42,306 bases of DNA from Armatimonadota bacterium. GTDB lineage: Bacteria > Armatimonadota > Fimbriimonadia > Fimbriimonadales > ATM1. The notes below the pieces were generated by a model. That model saw only the letters and a program-made list of their open reading frames with translations, made no database searches and was not told where the DNA came from. Position 1 is the first letter of the stretch. Each line of letters starts with the position of its first letter. The position numbers and the translations under genes are program-made. The DNA lies in contig JAJPJR010000075.1 of NCBI GenBank assembly GCA_021324165.1, forward strand, positions 1 to 42,306. Reading direction: 5' to 3'. Positions 8,131-15,837 of this stretch are shown in pieces.

Positions 8131-8518
8131 ACCGTTTCGGACCGTCTTCGGGCGGGCCGCCTTGAATGATTCTCTTGACGAACGTGACCAGCTCCATCGG
8201 GTTGAAAGGCTTGGTCAGGTACACGTCAGCGCCGTAGTGATACCCTTCAAACACGTCTTTGTCTTGTGCTTTGGCGGTGAGCATCACCACGGGCAGGGTT
8301 TGAAGCTCGGGATCGCGCCGAAGGGTTTTCAACACCTCGAACCCGTCCATGTACGGCATCATCACGTCGAGCACGACCACATCGGGCTTTTCGGATTTAA
8401 TCTTTTCGAGCCCCTCTTTGCCGTCGTATGCGGTTACGACCTGCCAACCTTGGCGCTCGAGATTCACTTGAATCAGTCTTACGATGCTCCTTTCGTCGTC
8501 ACAAACCAGCACCTTCAC
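8120..8518 (-). CDS. Single-domain response regulator (CheY-like), 132 aa
   Basis: A stand-alone receiver domain. With the GTG start at 8518 (GGAGGGAG 10 nt upstream) the protein starts MKVLVCDDE, giving the acidic pocket D7/D8, phospho-acceptor D51 in VVVLDVMMP, the switch Thr in MLTAKA and the conserved Lys in YLTKPF. No output domain follows; the last residues are a polar tail (GGPPEDGPKRYDI). Proteins of this kind relay phosphoryl groups or act by binding a partner, such as a motor or kinase. An in-frame extension to 8566 exists but has no ribosome site. It is 75 nt after the nuclease gene and overlaps the small membrane protein gene. The cognate kinase is not identified. Confidence 0.92.
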   Translation of the reverse strand: MKVLVCDDERSIVRLIQVNLERQGWQVVTAYDGKEGLEKIKSEKPDVVVLDVMMPYMDGFEVLKTLRRDPELQTLPVVMLTAKAQDKDVFEGYHYGADVYLTKPFNPMELVTFVKRIIQGGPPEDGPKRYDI

Positions 8519-8593
8519 GGCTACACTCCCTCCTGATGGATGGGCCGCAATCGGCCCCCAACGCATAAAAACTTCCCCAGATGGTACCCGGAA

Positions 8594-9115
8594 CTATCGC
8601 TCTTCCTCGTCATCGGCCCCCTCGTCGTCGAATCCGCCGTCCAGAATCGAGTCCATCACATAGATTTTTGAGTCGGTTCGCAGTGCAAGGGCGATGGCAT
8701 CGCTCGGGCGGCAGTCAATCTCCACTTCCCCGCTCTTGGTGTGCACATACAGTTTGGCGTAATAGGTTTGGTTCCAAAGATCGTCAATCACCACCCGGTC
8801 GAGCCGTCCGTCGAGCTTGTCCAGCAGGTTGCGCATCAGATCGTGAGTAAGAGGGCGCTGTGTGGGCGAGTTTTCGAGCGCCATATGAATGGCGAGCGCT
8901 TCGAACGGGCCGATGGACATCGGCAGCACCCTTCCTGCGTCGTCTTCCAGCTGCACATACCTGTGGATGGTGCCCATCTCTTCAGTGCTGTACACGCCTT
9001 CCACTTTCACGCGCACGGGGCTGCCAAGCCCGCCGCTTCCGCGTCCGATATCTTTCGGGAAGAAAGCCGGCGGCTCTTCGAAATCATCGCTGTCGAATGG
9101 CAGGTTTTCTGGCAT
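8594..9115 (-). CDS. Bifunctional nuclease family protein (BFN, DUF151)
   Basis: The 173-aa product contains the complete BFN/DUF151 core: VKVEGVYSTEE, LPMSIGPFEALAIHMALE, RPLTHDLMRNLLDKL, VVIDDLWNQTYYAKLYV and EIDCRPSDAIALALR. These proteins are small metal-dependent enzymes reported to degrade DNA and RNA, and are found in plants, actinobacteria and Thermotoga-like lineages. The N-terminal 30 residues are acidic and low complexity, and the C-terminus ends in an acidic tail (DDEGADDEEER). The ATG at 9115 is 22 nt after the rho stop, so cotranscription with rho is likely. A molecular role here cannot be deduced from the sequence. Confidence 0.9.
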   Translation of the reverse strand: MPENLPFDSDDFEEPPAFFPKDIGRGSGGLGSPVRVKVEGVYSTEEMGTIHRYVQLEDDAGRVLPMSIGPFEALAIHMALENSPTQRPLTHDLMRNLLDKLDGRLDRVVIDDLWNQTYYAKLYVHTKSGEVEIDCRPSDAIALALRTDSKIYVMDSILDGGFDDEGADDEEER

Positions 9116-9136
9116 GTGCGCTCTACGGCGTTAATC

Positions 9137-10531
9137 TTACACGCCGCGCGTCTTTTGAAGGACGCTGTTCAGGAACTCTGCGTTCGAAGGAGTGCGCTTC
9201 AGGAACTTGATCAGCGATTCTGTGGCCTCGACGCTGTCCTGCATATTGGCGAGCAGCCGGTGGAGTTGATAAACCCCTTCCAGGGCGGAGGCATCGAAAA
9301 GTTTCTCTTCGGCGCGGGTGGAGCTGCGTTTCACATCAATCGCGGGCCAAATGCGCCGCTCGGCCAGATCGCGATCCAGCACCAGTTCCATATTGCCGGT
9401 GCCTTTGAACTCCTCGAAAATCGCTTCGTCCATTTTGCTTCCTGTGTCAATGAGGGCTGTGGCGATGATCGTAAGGCTTCCGCCTTCTTCGATGTTGCGC
9501 GCCGAGCCGAAAAACCGGCGTGGACGGTACATCGCCGAGGGATCGAGTCCGCCGCTCAGCGTGCGTCCGCTGGGGTTCACCGTCAGGTTGCTCGCCCGCG
9601 ACATCCTCGTAATCGAGTCGAGAAGAATCACCACATCCTGGCCCACTTCGACCATTCTTCTGGCTTGGTGCAGGCAGAGGTCAGAAACGCGCATGTGGTT
9701 TTCCGGCGGCTCATCGAACGTGCTCGAAATCACCTGTCCGCGGACCGAGCGTTTCATGTCGGTAACCTCTTCAGGCCTTTCGTCCACAAGCAGCACCATC
9801 AGTTTGATTTCGGGATGGTTGGTCTCGATGGCGTTGGCGATGGTTTTCAAAAGCGTGGTCTTCCCTGCTTTCGGGGGCGAGACGATCAAGCCCCGCTGAC
9901 CTTTTCCTATAGGACAGATCAGGTCAATGATCCTGGCCGCGATGTTTTGCGGCTCGGTTTCCATGCGAATCCGTTCGTCAGGGAACAGCGGTGTGAGCTT
10001 TTCAAACTCGGGCCGGGTGCGGATGATCTGCGATTCGGTGGCGTATCCGTTCACCGATTCAACGCGCAGCATTCCGTAATACTTTTCGCCTTCCTTCGGC
10101 GGCCTCACCTGGCCGAACAGCGTGTCGCCGGGCCTTAGGCCAAACCTGCGGACTTGCGATTGGCTCACATACACGTCTTCGGAACTTGGAACGTAGTTTT
10201 TCTGGCGGGCGAACCCCCAGCCTTCGTTCAACAGCTCCAGCACGCCGGTGCGATACTCCGCGCCCGACTCTTTATTTGCATGAATCAGAAGTTGTTCGCA
10301 GATTTGCGAACGGCTGGCTCCGTTCAGATTGAGTCCGGCCTGCTTTGCCTGCTTGGCAAGATCCACGTCGCTCAGGCTGTCAAATTTGGAGTAATCGGTT
10401 TCGGGGAGCATTTCGAGGTCGGCTTGCGACATCATCGGCTCGCGCATGCGGTCGCGGTTTTTCTGGCGCCTGCGCTTGGAAGATTGAGATTGAGGGTCGG
10501 AGTCCGGCCCTCCGGGTCTGCGGAAGTGCAT
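9137..10531 (-). CDS. rho: Transcription termination factor Rho
   Basis: Rho is the hexameric RNA helicase that ends transcription of untranslated RNA. The 464-aa product has a basic N-terminal extension (KRRRQKNRDRMRE, about residues 19-31), a Rho_N helical domain (DLAKQAKQAGLNLNG), the cold-shock-like RNA-binding domain (GVLELLNEGWGFAR, with the YVPSSEDVYVSQSQVRRFGLRPGD segment), and the RecA-type ATPase with Walker A PPKAGKTTLL at about 219-228, Walker B VVILLDSITR and the Q-loop/R-loop region through VNPSGRTLSGG. The ATG at 10531 follows TTAGGAG by 6 nt. It has its own strong promoter overlapping the 3-prime end of hpt. The gene leads the series with the BFN, response regulator and membrane protein genes. 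Confidence 0.97.
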   Translation of the reverse strand: MHFRRPGGPDSDPQSQSSKRRRQKNRDRMREPMMSQADLEMLPETDYSKFDSLSDVDLAKQAKQAGLNLNGASRSQICEQLLIHANKESGAEYRTGVLELLNEGWGFARQKNYVPSSEDVYVSQSQVRRFGLRPGDTLFGQVRPPKEGEKYYGMLRVESVNGYATESQIIRTRPEFEKLTPLFPDERIRMETEPQNIAARIIDLICPIGKGQRGLIVSPPKAGKTTLLKTIANAIETNHPEIKLMVLLVDERPEEVTDMKRSVRGQVISSTFDEPPENHMRVSDLCLHQARRMVEVGQDVVILLDSITRMSRASNLTVNPSGRTLSGGLDPSAMYRPRRFFGSARNIEEGGSLTIIATALIDTGSKMDEAIFEEFKGTGNMELVLDRDLAERRIWPAIDVKRSSTRAEEKLFDASALEGVYQLHRLLANMQDSVEATESLIKFLKRTPSNAEFLNSVLQKTRGV

Positions 10532-10598
10532 GAATTCTCCTAAGGGATTGGGGAGATGAGAGAAGGGATTCGGGTAGGAACCCCACCCAACAGTTGAT

Positions 10599-10626
10599 AG
10601 TATAGCACGATTTCAGGAATTTTCAA
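10599..10626 (-). promoter_or_regulatory. rho promoter (TTGAAA-N16-TATACT)
   Basis: On the minus strand, TTGAAA (10621-10626) and TATACT (10599-10604) are 16 nt apart and the -10 is extended (TGC). The -35 lies inside the last codons of hpt. The predicted 5-prime leader of rho is about 60 nt, room enough for autoregulation but without a clear structure. Confidence 0.75.
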
Positions 10627-11143
10627 GGGGGCTCCGGCAGATCATCAGGTCTTTCAGCCCCCGATACCTGCCGCTGAGGTCCATTCCGTATCCGACAACG
10701 AACCCGTCATCCAGCAAAAAACCCACGAAATCGGGAAGCCGATCGGTTTTCAGCCTCGCCTGCTTCAGGATGAGGACGGCGGACTTGACGGAGGCGGCTC
10801 CCCTGCGCTCAAACTCCTCGATGAGCGCACGCAAGGTGAGGCCGGTATCCACGATATCTTCAAGAATCAGCACGTCGCGGCCGTCGAGGGGAATCTCCAG
10901 ATCCATTCGAAATCGAAGTTCGGTGGTGGAGTTCTCTCCGTCGTAGCTGCAAACGCTCACGAAAGCAAGTTCGTAATCGGCGGGTAGCCGGCGGACGAGG
11001 TCGGATGCGAAGATCACCGAACCGTTCAGCACTGCCACAAGAAGCGGCGGCTTCTTGTCGGCATAGGCCTCGCGGATTTCGGCGGCGAGCCTAACAACCA
11101 CCTGCTCGATGCGCTCCTCGTCGGCGAAAATCTGAAGGTTCAT
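10613..11143 (-). CDS. hpt: Hypoxanthine phosphoribosyltransferase
   Basis: The enzyme salvages hypoxanthine (and guanine) to IMP/GMP using PRPP. The 176-aa product has the type I PRTase fold, with the PRPP-binding motif VLILEDIVDTGLTL at residues 91-104, LNGSVIFASDL near the N-terminus (loop I), and VGYGMDLSGRYRGL near the end. The start chosen is ATG 11143, overlapping the stop of guaA (ATGA); a GTG at 11149 is an alternative that adds two residues. It is translationally coupled to guaA, forming a purine-salvage and GMP-synthesis pair. The gene end overlaps the rho promoter. Confidence 0.95.
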   Translation of the reverse strand: MNLQIFADEERIEQVVVRLAAEIREAYADKKPPLLVAVLNGSVIFASDLVRRLPADYELAFVSVCSYDGENSTTELRFRMDLEIPLDGRDVLILEDIVDTGLTLRALIEEFERRGAASVKSAVLILKQARLKTDRLPDFVGFLLDDGFVVGYGMDLSGRYRGLKDLMICRSPLENS

Positions 11144-12675
11144 TCCCACTCGATCGTGGCTGGCGGCTTGCTGGTGTAATCGTAGAGCACTCGGTTGACT
11201 CCGCGCACTTCGTTCACAATTCGGGTGGCCACGCGTTCCAAAAGTTCGTGCGGAAGATTGGCGGCGTGCGCCGTCATCGCGTCCGCGCTGATTACGGCCC
11301 GGAGCGCGACCGCGTGCTGATAGGTTCGTTCGTCTCCCATCACTCCCACGCTTTTTACGTCGAGCAGCGCGGCATACGACTGCCAGATCCCGACATTCAG
11401 GCCGGTAACGCGCAGCTCTTCGCGAAAGATGTGGTCGGCTTCGCGGGTCATTCTGAGTTTGTCTTCGGTGATCTCGCCCAAGATTCTTACGGCGAGACCG
11501 GGACCGGGAAACGGCTCTCGGTCAATCATTGCGGCTGGGAGACCCAGGGCATAGCCGACGCGCCTCACTTCGTCTTTGAAAAGGTCACGCAGGGGCTCGA
11601 TCAGTTCCATTTTCATCCAATCGGGAAGCCCGCCCACGTTGTGGTGCGTTTTGATTTTGGAAGCAGTGGGTGAGCCGGATTCCACCACATCGGGATAAAG
11701 AGTTCCTTGTGCGAGAAACGAACAGTCTTTCAGCTCGTCGGCGTGCGCTTCGAACACGCGAATGAACTCAGCGCCTATGATCCTTCTCTTCTCTTCTGGA
11801 TCGGACACGCCTTTCAGCGCAGACAGAAACTGTTTCGAAGCGTTGTAGAAAACCAAATGCGCGGGGATGTGCGCGCGGAAAGATTCGATCACCTCTTCGG
11901 CCTCGTTCTTTCTTAGCAGGCCGTGATCCACGAACACGCAAGTGAGACGCGGGCCGATCGCGTTCGCAAGCAGCGCGGCGGCCACGGTGCTGTCCACGCC
12001 TCCGGAGACCGCACACAACACTTTGCCGCCGCCGACCCGCTTGCGGATCAACTCGACGGTTTCGTCTACAAAATTGCGCGGCGTCCAGTCGCCGGCGAAC
12101 CCGGCCTCATCGAACAGAAATCGCGAAAGGATTTCAAAGCCGTGCTCGGTGTGCGAGACCTCCGGATGAAACTGCACGCTGAAGATTTTTTTAGACGCAT
12201 TTTCCATCGCGGCGATGGGGCAGGTGTCGGTCTGCGCGGAGAGCGAAAACCCTGGAGGCAGTTCGGAAACCGTGTCGAAATGGCTCATCCACACGAAGCC
12301 TGGATCGCGGATCAGCGCCGAGCCTTCGCACGGCTTGATCTTTTGCCGGCCGTATTCTCCGGCCGCAGCCTTCAGCACCTTTCCTCCCACCAGTTTGGCA
12401 AGCAGCTGATGACCGTAGCAGATTCCGAGCACGGGCTTGCCCTGATCGAGAAGCGCGGGATCGAGTGAAGGGCTTTGCGGATCGAGCACGCTCTTAGGCC
12501 CGCCGCTTAGAATCGCCGCCCGCGCTCGGCTCCATGCGGCAGCAAGTGAAGGGGAGTTCCAAGCGACGATTCTTGAGAACACATTCTGCTCGCGCACCTT
12601 CCGCGCGATCAACTGCGTATACTGACCTCCGAAATCAACGATCAGGAGCGTCTCGTGTTGCGAAGCCTCGGGCAC
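11140..12675 (-). CDS. guaA: GMP synthase (glutamine-hydrolysing)
   Basis: It converts XMP to GMP with ATP and glutamine. Class I glutamine amidotransferase at the N-terminus: LLIVDFGGQYTQLIARKVRE, the catalytic Cys in GICYGHQLL (about residue 85) and VQFHPEVSHTEHG. The ATP pyrophosphatase P-loop is AVSGGVDSTVAAALLA (about 222-237), followed by the dimerisation domain ending in DYTSKPPATIEWE. I place the start at GTG 12675, eight residues before the LLIVDFG strand as in other GuaA; the frame is open to TTG 12705. About 511 residues, normal length. It is coupled to hpt by an ATGA overlap and is divergent from the unknown gene at 12705, leaving 29 nt between them. Confidence 0.96.
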   Translation of the reverse strand: MPEASQHETLLIVDFGGQYTQLIARKVREQNVFSRIVAWNSPSLAAAWSRARAAILSGGPKSVLDPQSPSLDPALLDQGKPVLGICYGHQLLAKLVGGKVLKAAAGEYGRQKIKPCEGSALIRDPGFVWMSHFDTVSELPPGFSLSAQTDTCPIAAMENASKKIFSVQFHPEVSHTEHGFEILSRFLFDEAGFAGDWTPRNFVDETVELIRKRVGGGKVLCAVSGGVDSTVAAALLANAIGPRLTCVFVDHGLLRKNEAEEVIESFRAHIPAHLVFYNASKQFLSALKGVSDPEEKRRIIGAEFIRVFEAHADELKDCSFLAQGTLYPDVVESGSPTASKIKTHHNVGGLPDWMKMELIEPLRDLFKDEVRRVGYALGLPAAMIDREPFPGPGLAVRILGEITEDKLRMTREADHIFREELRVTGLNVGIWQSYAALLDVKSVGVMGDERTYQHAVALRAVISADAMTAHAANLPHELLERVATRIVNEVRGVNRVLYDYTSKPPATIEWE

Positions 12676-12704
12676 TCCGACAGTTTCGCACAACGCAAAA
12701 CTCA

Positions 12705-13343
12705 ATGTCTATTCGATTGGAGGCGATCGGCTTCGGGCCGTTGGAAACCGACAAGGCGGTGGCCAAGACGCTTTCCCAGGTTGCGAAACATTCCACCGAG
12801 GCGGGTCCCCGAAAACTGTTGTTTCGGCCGTTTGAGGGATGCCTCATCGAGACGTGTCTGGACGACCGCCATGAACCGTGCGCGGTTTCGGTGATGATCG
12901 AGGCGCCGCTTCAGCCGGTGTTTGTTTCGACCATCGAGCCGGTGAAGGGCGAATATCGGATTACGGCGTTCAGCTGCGTTGACGGCAGGGCCGTGGTGCC
13001 GATGAACATGTTTTCTCCGTTTCCACCGCCGGAAAGCGATCGCCGCGGGGTGGCGCTAGCGCAGATCTGCGGATTCGCTCACAGCCTGCAGGTGATTGAC
13101 GCGCACCCAAACGAATCGGGAGTTGACGCGGTTGCGGATGACGGCAGCATGATTCTTCAGGGAGTGGTGCTGAGCGAAGACGAGCGCGTGAACCGGCTGA
13201 GCGGAGACTCGGTGTCTTTGGGAGCGATCTGGATGCCTGGGATCGAACTGCGATATGCCGCGCGCGGAGGGCAGAACGTGCGGCCGGGAAACATGGTTCG
13301 AGGCGCCGTGCGCATCTATGCGGAGATTCAGGAGTTCGTTTAG
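12705..13343 (+). CDS. Conserved-looking protein of unknown function, 212 aa
   Basis: The product starts MSIRLEAIGFGPLETDK and contains no signal peptide or transmembrane segment, so it is probably cytoplasmic. It is mixed alpha/beta with a Gly/Val-rich C-terminal half (GDSVSLGAIWMPGIELRYAA, GNMVRGAVRIYAEIQEF) and no motif I recognise. Coding use is like that of its neighbours, which supports a real gene. Its start codon is weakly supported: there is no Shine-Dalgarno. It is divergent from guaA and converges with surE, overlapping it by 4 nt at the stops (13340-13343). Confidence 0.65.
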   Translation: MSIRLEAIGFGPLETDKAVAKTLSQVAKHSTEAGPRKLLFRPFEGCLIETCLDDRHEPCAVSVMIEAPLQPVFVSTIEPVKGEYRITAFSCVDGRAVVPMNMFSPFPPPESDRRGVALAQICGFAHSLQVIDAHPNESGVDAVADDGSMILQGVVLSEDERVNRLSGDSVSLGAIWMPGIELRYAARGGQNVRPGNMVRGAVRIYAEIQEFV

Positions 13344-14128
13344 CCTACGCGAGACTCGCGGGCGAAAGCCGCAATGTGCCGCTCTAAGCTGACGAGCGAC
13401 GCGTGGTCAGTCCAATCCATTCGGATGGGAGTTACCGACACGAATCCCTCGCTGACGGCGGTGACGTCGGTGCCGGGCTCTTCGTTTCCGGTGATCACCA
13501 CTCCGCCCTGCCAAAAGTAGTTTCTTCCCCACGGGTCTTGGCGCTTTTCCACGCGGTCTTCATAGGTGCGCGTCCCCATCCGGGTCGAGCGGGTGCCGCG
13601 GAGTTCCGTCCACGCGATGCTCGGCACGTTGATGTTGAGCACGGTGTAATCGGGAAGCGGCGCTGTGGTGAGCCAGTCCCATGCGTTTTCGAGCCATGTG
13701 GCGGCGGTCTCAAAATGAGCGGGAGCATCCTCGACATAGATGGCGACCGAGATGGCGAGCGATCGGATGCGGTTGACGCTTCCTTCCAGAGCGCCTCCAA
13801 CAGTGCCCGAATAAGTCGAGTCCCATCCGAGGTTGGGGCCGTTGTTGATTCCGGCGATTACGAGATCGCATCCGTTGGGAAGCAGTTCGTGCAGCGCGAG
13901 GTTGACGCAGTCCACGGGCAGTCCGTTCACTTCGAAGGCGGGCACGCCGGATGCTGTCTCCACCTGTCTCATCCGGAGGGGTTCTCTCAGGGTCATTCCG
14001 TGGCCGCAGGCGCTCCGTTCGCGGTCGGGTGCGCAGATGATCGGTTCGCCATGCCTGGAGGCGACTTCGGCGAGCGCGCGGAGCCCAGCTGAGTGAACGC
14101 CGTCGTCGTTGGTGAGAAGGATTCGCAA
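13340..14128 (-). CDS. surE: 5-prime/3-prime nucleotidase SurE
   Basis: SurE is a metal-dependent nucleoside monophosphatase that helps stationary-phase survival and protein repair. With TTG at 14128 as start the N-terminus is MRILLTNDDGVHSAGLRAL, the family signature with the metal-binding D8/D9; the earlier in-frame ATG at 14254 would overlap fliL. Further family motifs: ERSACGHGMTLREPL, NGLPVDCVNLAL and VIAGINNGPNLGWDSTYSGTVGGALEG. 262 residues, typical length. No Shine-Dalgarno precedes the TTG, but a -10 box lies 9 nt upstream. It diverges from the flagellar operon, and the 50-nt space between them must carry both promoters. Confidence 0.95.
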   Translation of the reverse strand: MRILLTNDDGVHSAGLRALAEVASRHGEPIICAPDRERSACGHGMTLREPLRMRQVETASGVPAFEVNGLPVDCVNLALHELLPNGCDLVIAGINNGPNLGWDSTYSGTVGGALEGSVNRIRSLAISVAIYVEDAPAHFETAATWLENAWDWLTTAPLPDYTVLNINVPSIAWTELRGTRSTRMGTRTYEDRVEKRQDPWGRNYFWQGGVVITGNEEPGTDVTAVSEGFVSVTPIRMDWTDHASLVSLERHIAAFARESRVG

Positions 14129-14137
14129 GAGGTTGAA

Positions 14138-14143
14138 AGTGTA
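14138..14143 (-). promoter_or_regulatory. Candidate -10 of surE (leaderless arrangement)
   Basis: TGGTACACT on the minus strand is an extended -10 whose hexamer ends 9 nt before the TTG start at 14128. The transcription start would fall within about 3 nt of the start codon. Confidence 0.5.
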
Positions 14144-14160
14144 CCAAGATCGGGCACAAC

Positions 14161-14170
14161 TGCCGATAAT
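14161..14170 (+). promoter_or_regulatory. Candidate -10 of the flagellar operon (TGCCGATAAT)
   Basis: GATAAT at 14165-14170 is 8 nt from the ATG at 14179, with no Shine-Dalgarno between. The box also matches the flagellar sigma-28 -10 GCCGATAA, but no TAAA -35 lies 15 nt upstream. The identical decamer is found at 24691 before the L,D-transpeptidase gene. Confidence 0.5.
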
Positions 14171-14178
14171 CTCGGCTG

Positions 14179-14790
14179 ATGGCTGAAGATTTGGACAACG
14201 CGGACGAAGCAACCAGCGCCGCCGACAAGGCAGGCGGATCGAAGAAAGAGGCAAGCGGCAAGCCCGGGGGGAAGGGCAAGCTGCTTGTGATCGTGCTGCT
14301 GGCGATCGCTCTTGGGGGAGGCGGGTTTTTCGGAATGAAGGTTTTGCGGGGCGGCAAGCACGGGCCCGTGAAACTGAAAGTGGGCAAGGTCGTTACCTTG
14401 AAAGAGTTCTTGGTGAACTTGACCGGATCGAAACCCGTTTGGCTGAAGACGGAGATCGCGCTTGGAATCGCCGAAGGGATGGAGCTGGGGCATGGCGGCG
14501 GTCATGAGGGAGGCGGCGAAGACCCGCCGGAAGTCCGCGACGCGATTAATATGCTGCTAATGTCCAAGAGTGCGAAGGATCTTGCGACGGTCGAGGGCAA
14601 AGAGCAGTTGAAACGCGAGATCATTCAAACCCTGAACAAACTTCTTAGCAAAGAGCACGGAAGCCCTGCGGAAAACCTTCAAACCGCCGATAACGGAACA
14701 CATAGCCCTGATAAGGAAAGCGAAGGAGAAACGAACAGCGGCCCGGTGCTCGAGGTGTATTTCATCTCGTTTGCGATGCAGGAGAATTAG
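14179..14790 (+). CDS. fliL: Flagellar basal body-associated protein FliL
   Basis: FliL is a membrane protein of the flagellar base that supports stator function and torque. The 203-aa product has a polar, Lys/Gly-rich cytoplasmic N-terminus, one transmembrane segment at about 34-55 (LLVIVLLAIALGGGGFF), and a periplasmic domain with VTLKEFLVNLTG (the FliL beta strand) and KSAKDLATVEGKEQLKREIIQTLNKLL, ending VLEVYFISFAMQEN, the typical C-terminal strand. An inserted His/Gly-rich loop (HGGGHEGGGED) near residue 113 is unusual. It is the first gene of the fliL-M-N-O-P-Q-R-flhB operon. Confidence 0.88.
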   Translation: MAEDLDNADEATSAADKAGGSKKEASGKPGGKGKLLVIVLLAIALGGGGFFGMKVLRGGKHGPVKLKVGKVVTLKEFLVNLTGSKPVWLKTEIALGIAEGMELGHGGGHEGGGEDPPEVRDAINMLLMSKSAKDLATVEGKEQLKREIIQTLNKLLSKEHGSPAENLQTADNGTHSPDKESEGETNSGPVLEVYFISFAMQEN

Positions 14791-14823
14791 GGCGGCGGCG
14801 CGTTTCTTCGAGGAACGTGTTGC

Positions 14824-15834
14824 GTGGCAGATTCATTAACGCCTGACGAGATCGAAGCACTGCTCAGCGCGCTTTCGGCCGAGGAGACCGAAACCGCGTC
14901 TCAAACCTCGTCGGCACAGTCTCTGAGTTCCGAAACCAAAACCCGAGGGCATCGGGAGGCAGCCGCGTATGAGGTTTATGACTTCCGGCGGCAGGACAAA
15001 CTTTCAAAAGACCAACTGCGGACGCTGCAGATGCTTCATGAAACGTTCGCAAGACTGGCGAGCAGTTCGTTCGCGGCGTTTTTGCGCACGCCGATTCACG
15101 TTGAACTGATTTCGGTGGAGCAGGTGCCTTATGAAGAGTATCTGCGAAGCATCAATCAGTCGGTGTTCACGATTTTGAACCTCGCGCCGCTCAGCGGACA
15201 GGCTGTTCTTGAAATCGAGTTTGCTTTGGTTTTCAGCATTATTGATCGGATGCTGGGCGGGCCGGGAAAGGCGCTCGAACGGACGCTTTTGACCGACATC
15301 GAGCGCCCCCTTGCAACGCAGATCATTCAGCGCGCTTTGCAGACGTTGAAAGCTGCCTGGGAAGGTGTGGTGATTGTGAATCCCGCAATCGAAGGAATTG
15401 AAACCAGCGCCCAGTTTGTGCAGATTGCACCGCCCGGCGACATCTGCGTGATGGTGCTGTTTGAAGTGAAGGTGGGCGAACAGAGGGGGGCGATGAGCCT
15501 GTGCATCCCGTACATGGTGCTCAAGCCGGTTACTACAAAACTTGCGACGCAGAAGTGGGCCGCAAGCGCCGGCAGGAAGCGTGGCGAATCGTTTCGGCGG
15601 CAGTTTGCGATGCAGATATCGCGCACAAGCCTGCCGTGCAAAGTGGATTTGGGCAAAGCGACCGTGCCGATCGCAGATTTTTTGGCTTTGCAAACCGGAG
15701 ATGTTTTGGAACTTCAGCAGCGGACGGACGACGGCATGGTGTTCAGCGTGTTGAAGTCGCCGAAGTTTTTGGGTCACCCCACAAAGGTTGGAAAAAACAT
15801 GGCTTTTCAAATAACTGAGAGAGTGACGGAGTAG
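14824..15834 (+). CDS. fliM: Flagellar motor switch protein FliM
   Basis: FliM is the C-ring protein that binds phosphorylated CheY and sets rotation direction. The N-terminus LTPDEIEALLSAL is the CheY-binding peptide, followed by a linker of Ser/Thr/Glu. The middle domain has the signature RMLGGPG (GGxG), and the C-terminal SpoA domain runs through VPIADFLALQTGDVLEL. 336 residues, normal. The GTG start at 14824 has GAGGAA 8-9 nt upstream. It precedes the FliN/FliY gene by 3 nt. Confidence 0.95.
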   Translation: MADSLTPDEIEALLSALSAEETETASQTSSAQSLSSETKTRGHREAAAYEVYDFRRQDKLSKDQLRTLQMLHETFARLASSSFAAFLRTPIHVELISVEQVPYEEYLRSINQSVFTILNLAPLSGQAVLEIEFALVFSIIDRMLGGPGKALERTLLTDIERPLATQIIQRALQTLKAAWEGVVIVNPAIEGIETSAQFVQIAPPGDICVMVLFEVKVGEQRGAMSLCIPYMVLKPVTTKLATQKWAASAGRKRGESFRRQFAMQISRTSLPCKVDLGKATVPIADFLALQTGDVLELQQRTDDGMVFSVLKSPKFLGHPTKVGKNMAFQITERVTE

Positions 15835-15837
15835 GAA

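Noticed and set aside
14155-14178. Sigma-28 flagellar promoter for fliL
   Set aside because: GCCGATAA is perfect for the -10, but the 15-nt distance to a TAAA -35 is not met (ACCA there). The plain reading as a GATAAT -10 box is kept, and the match is listed only as an open question.
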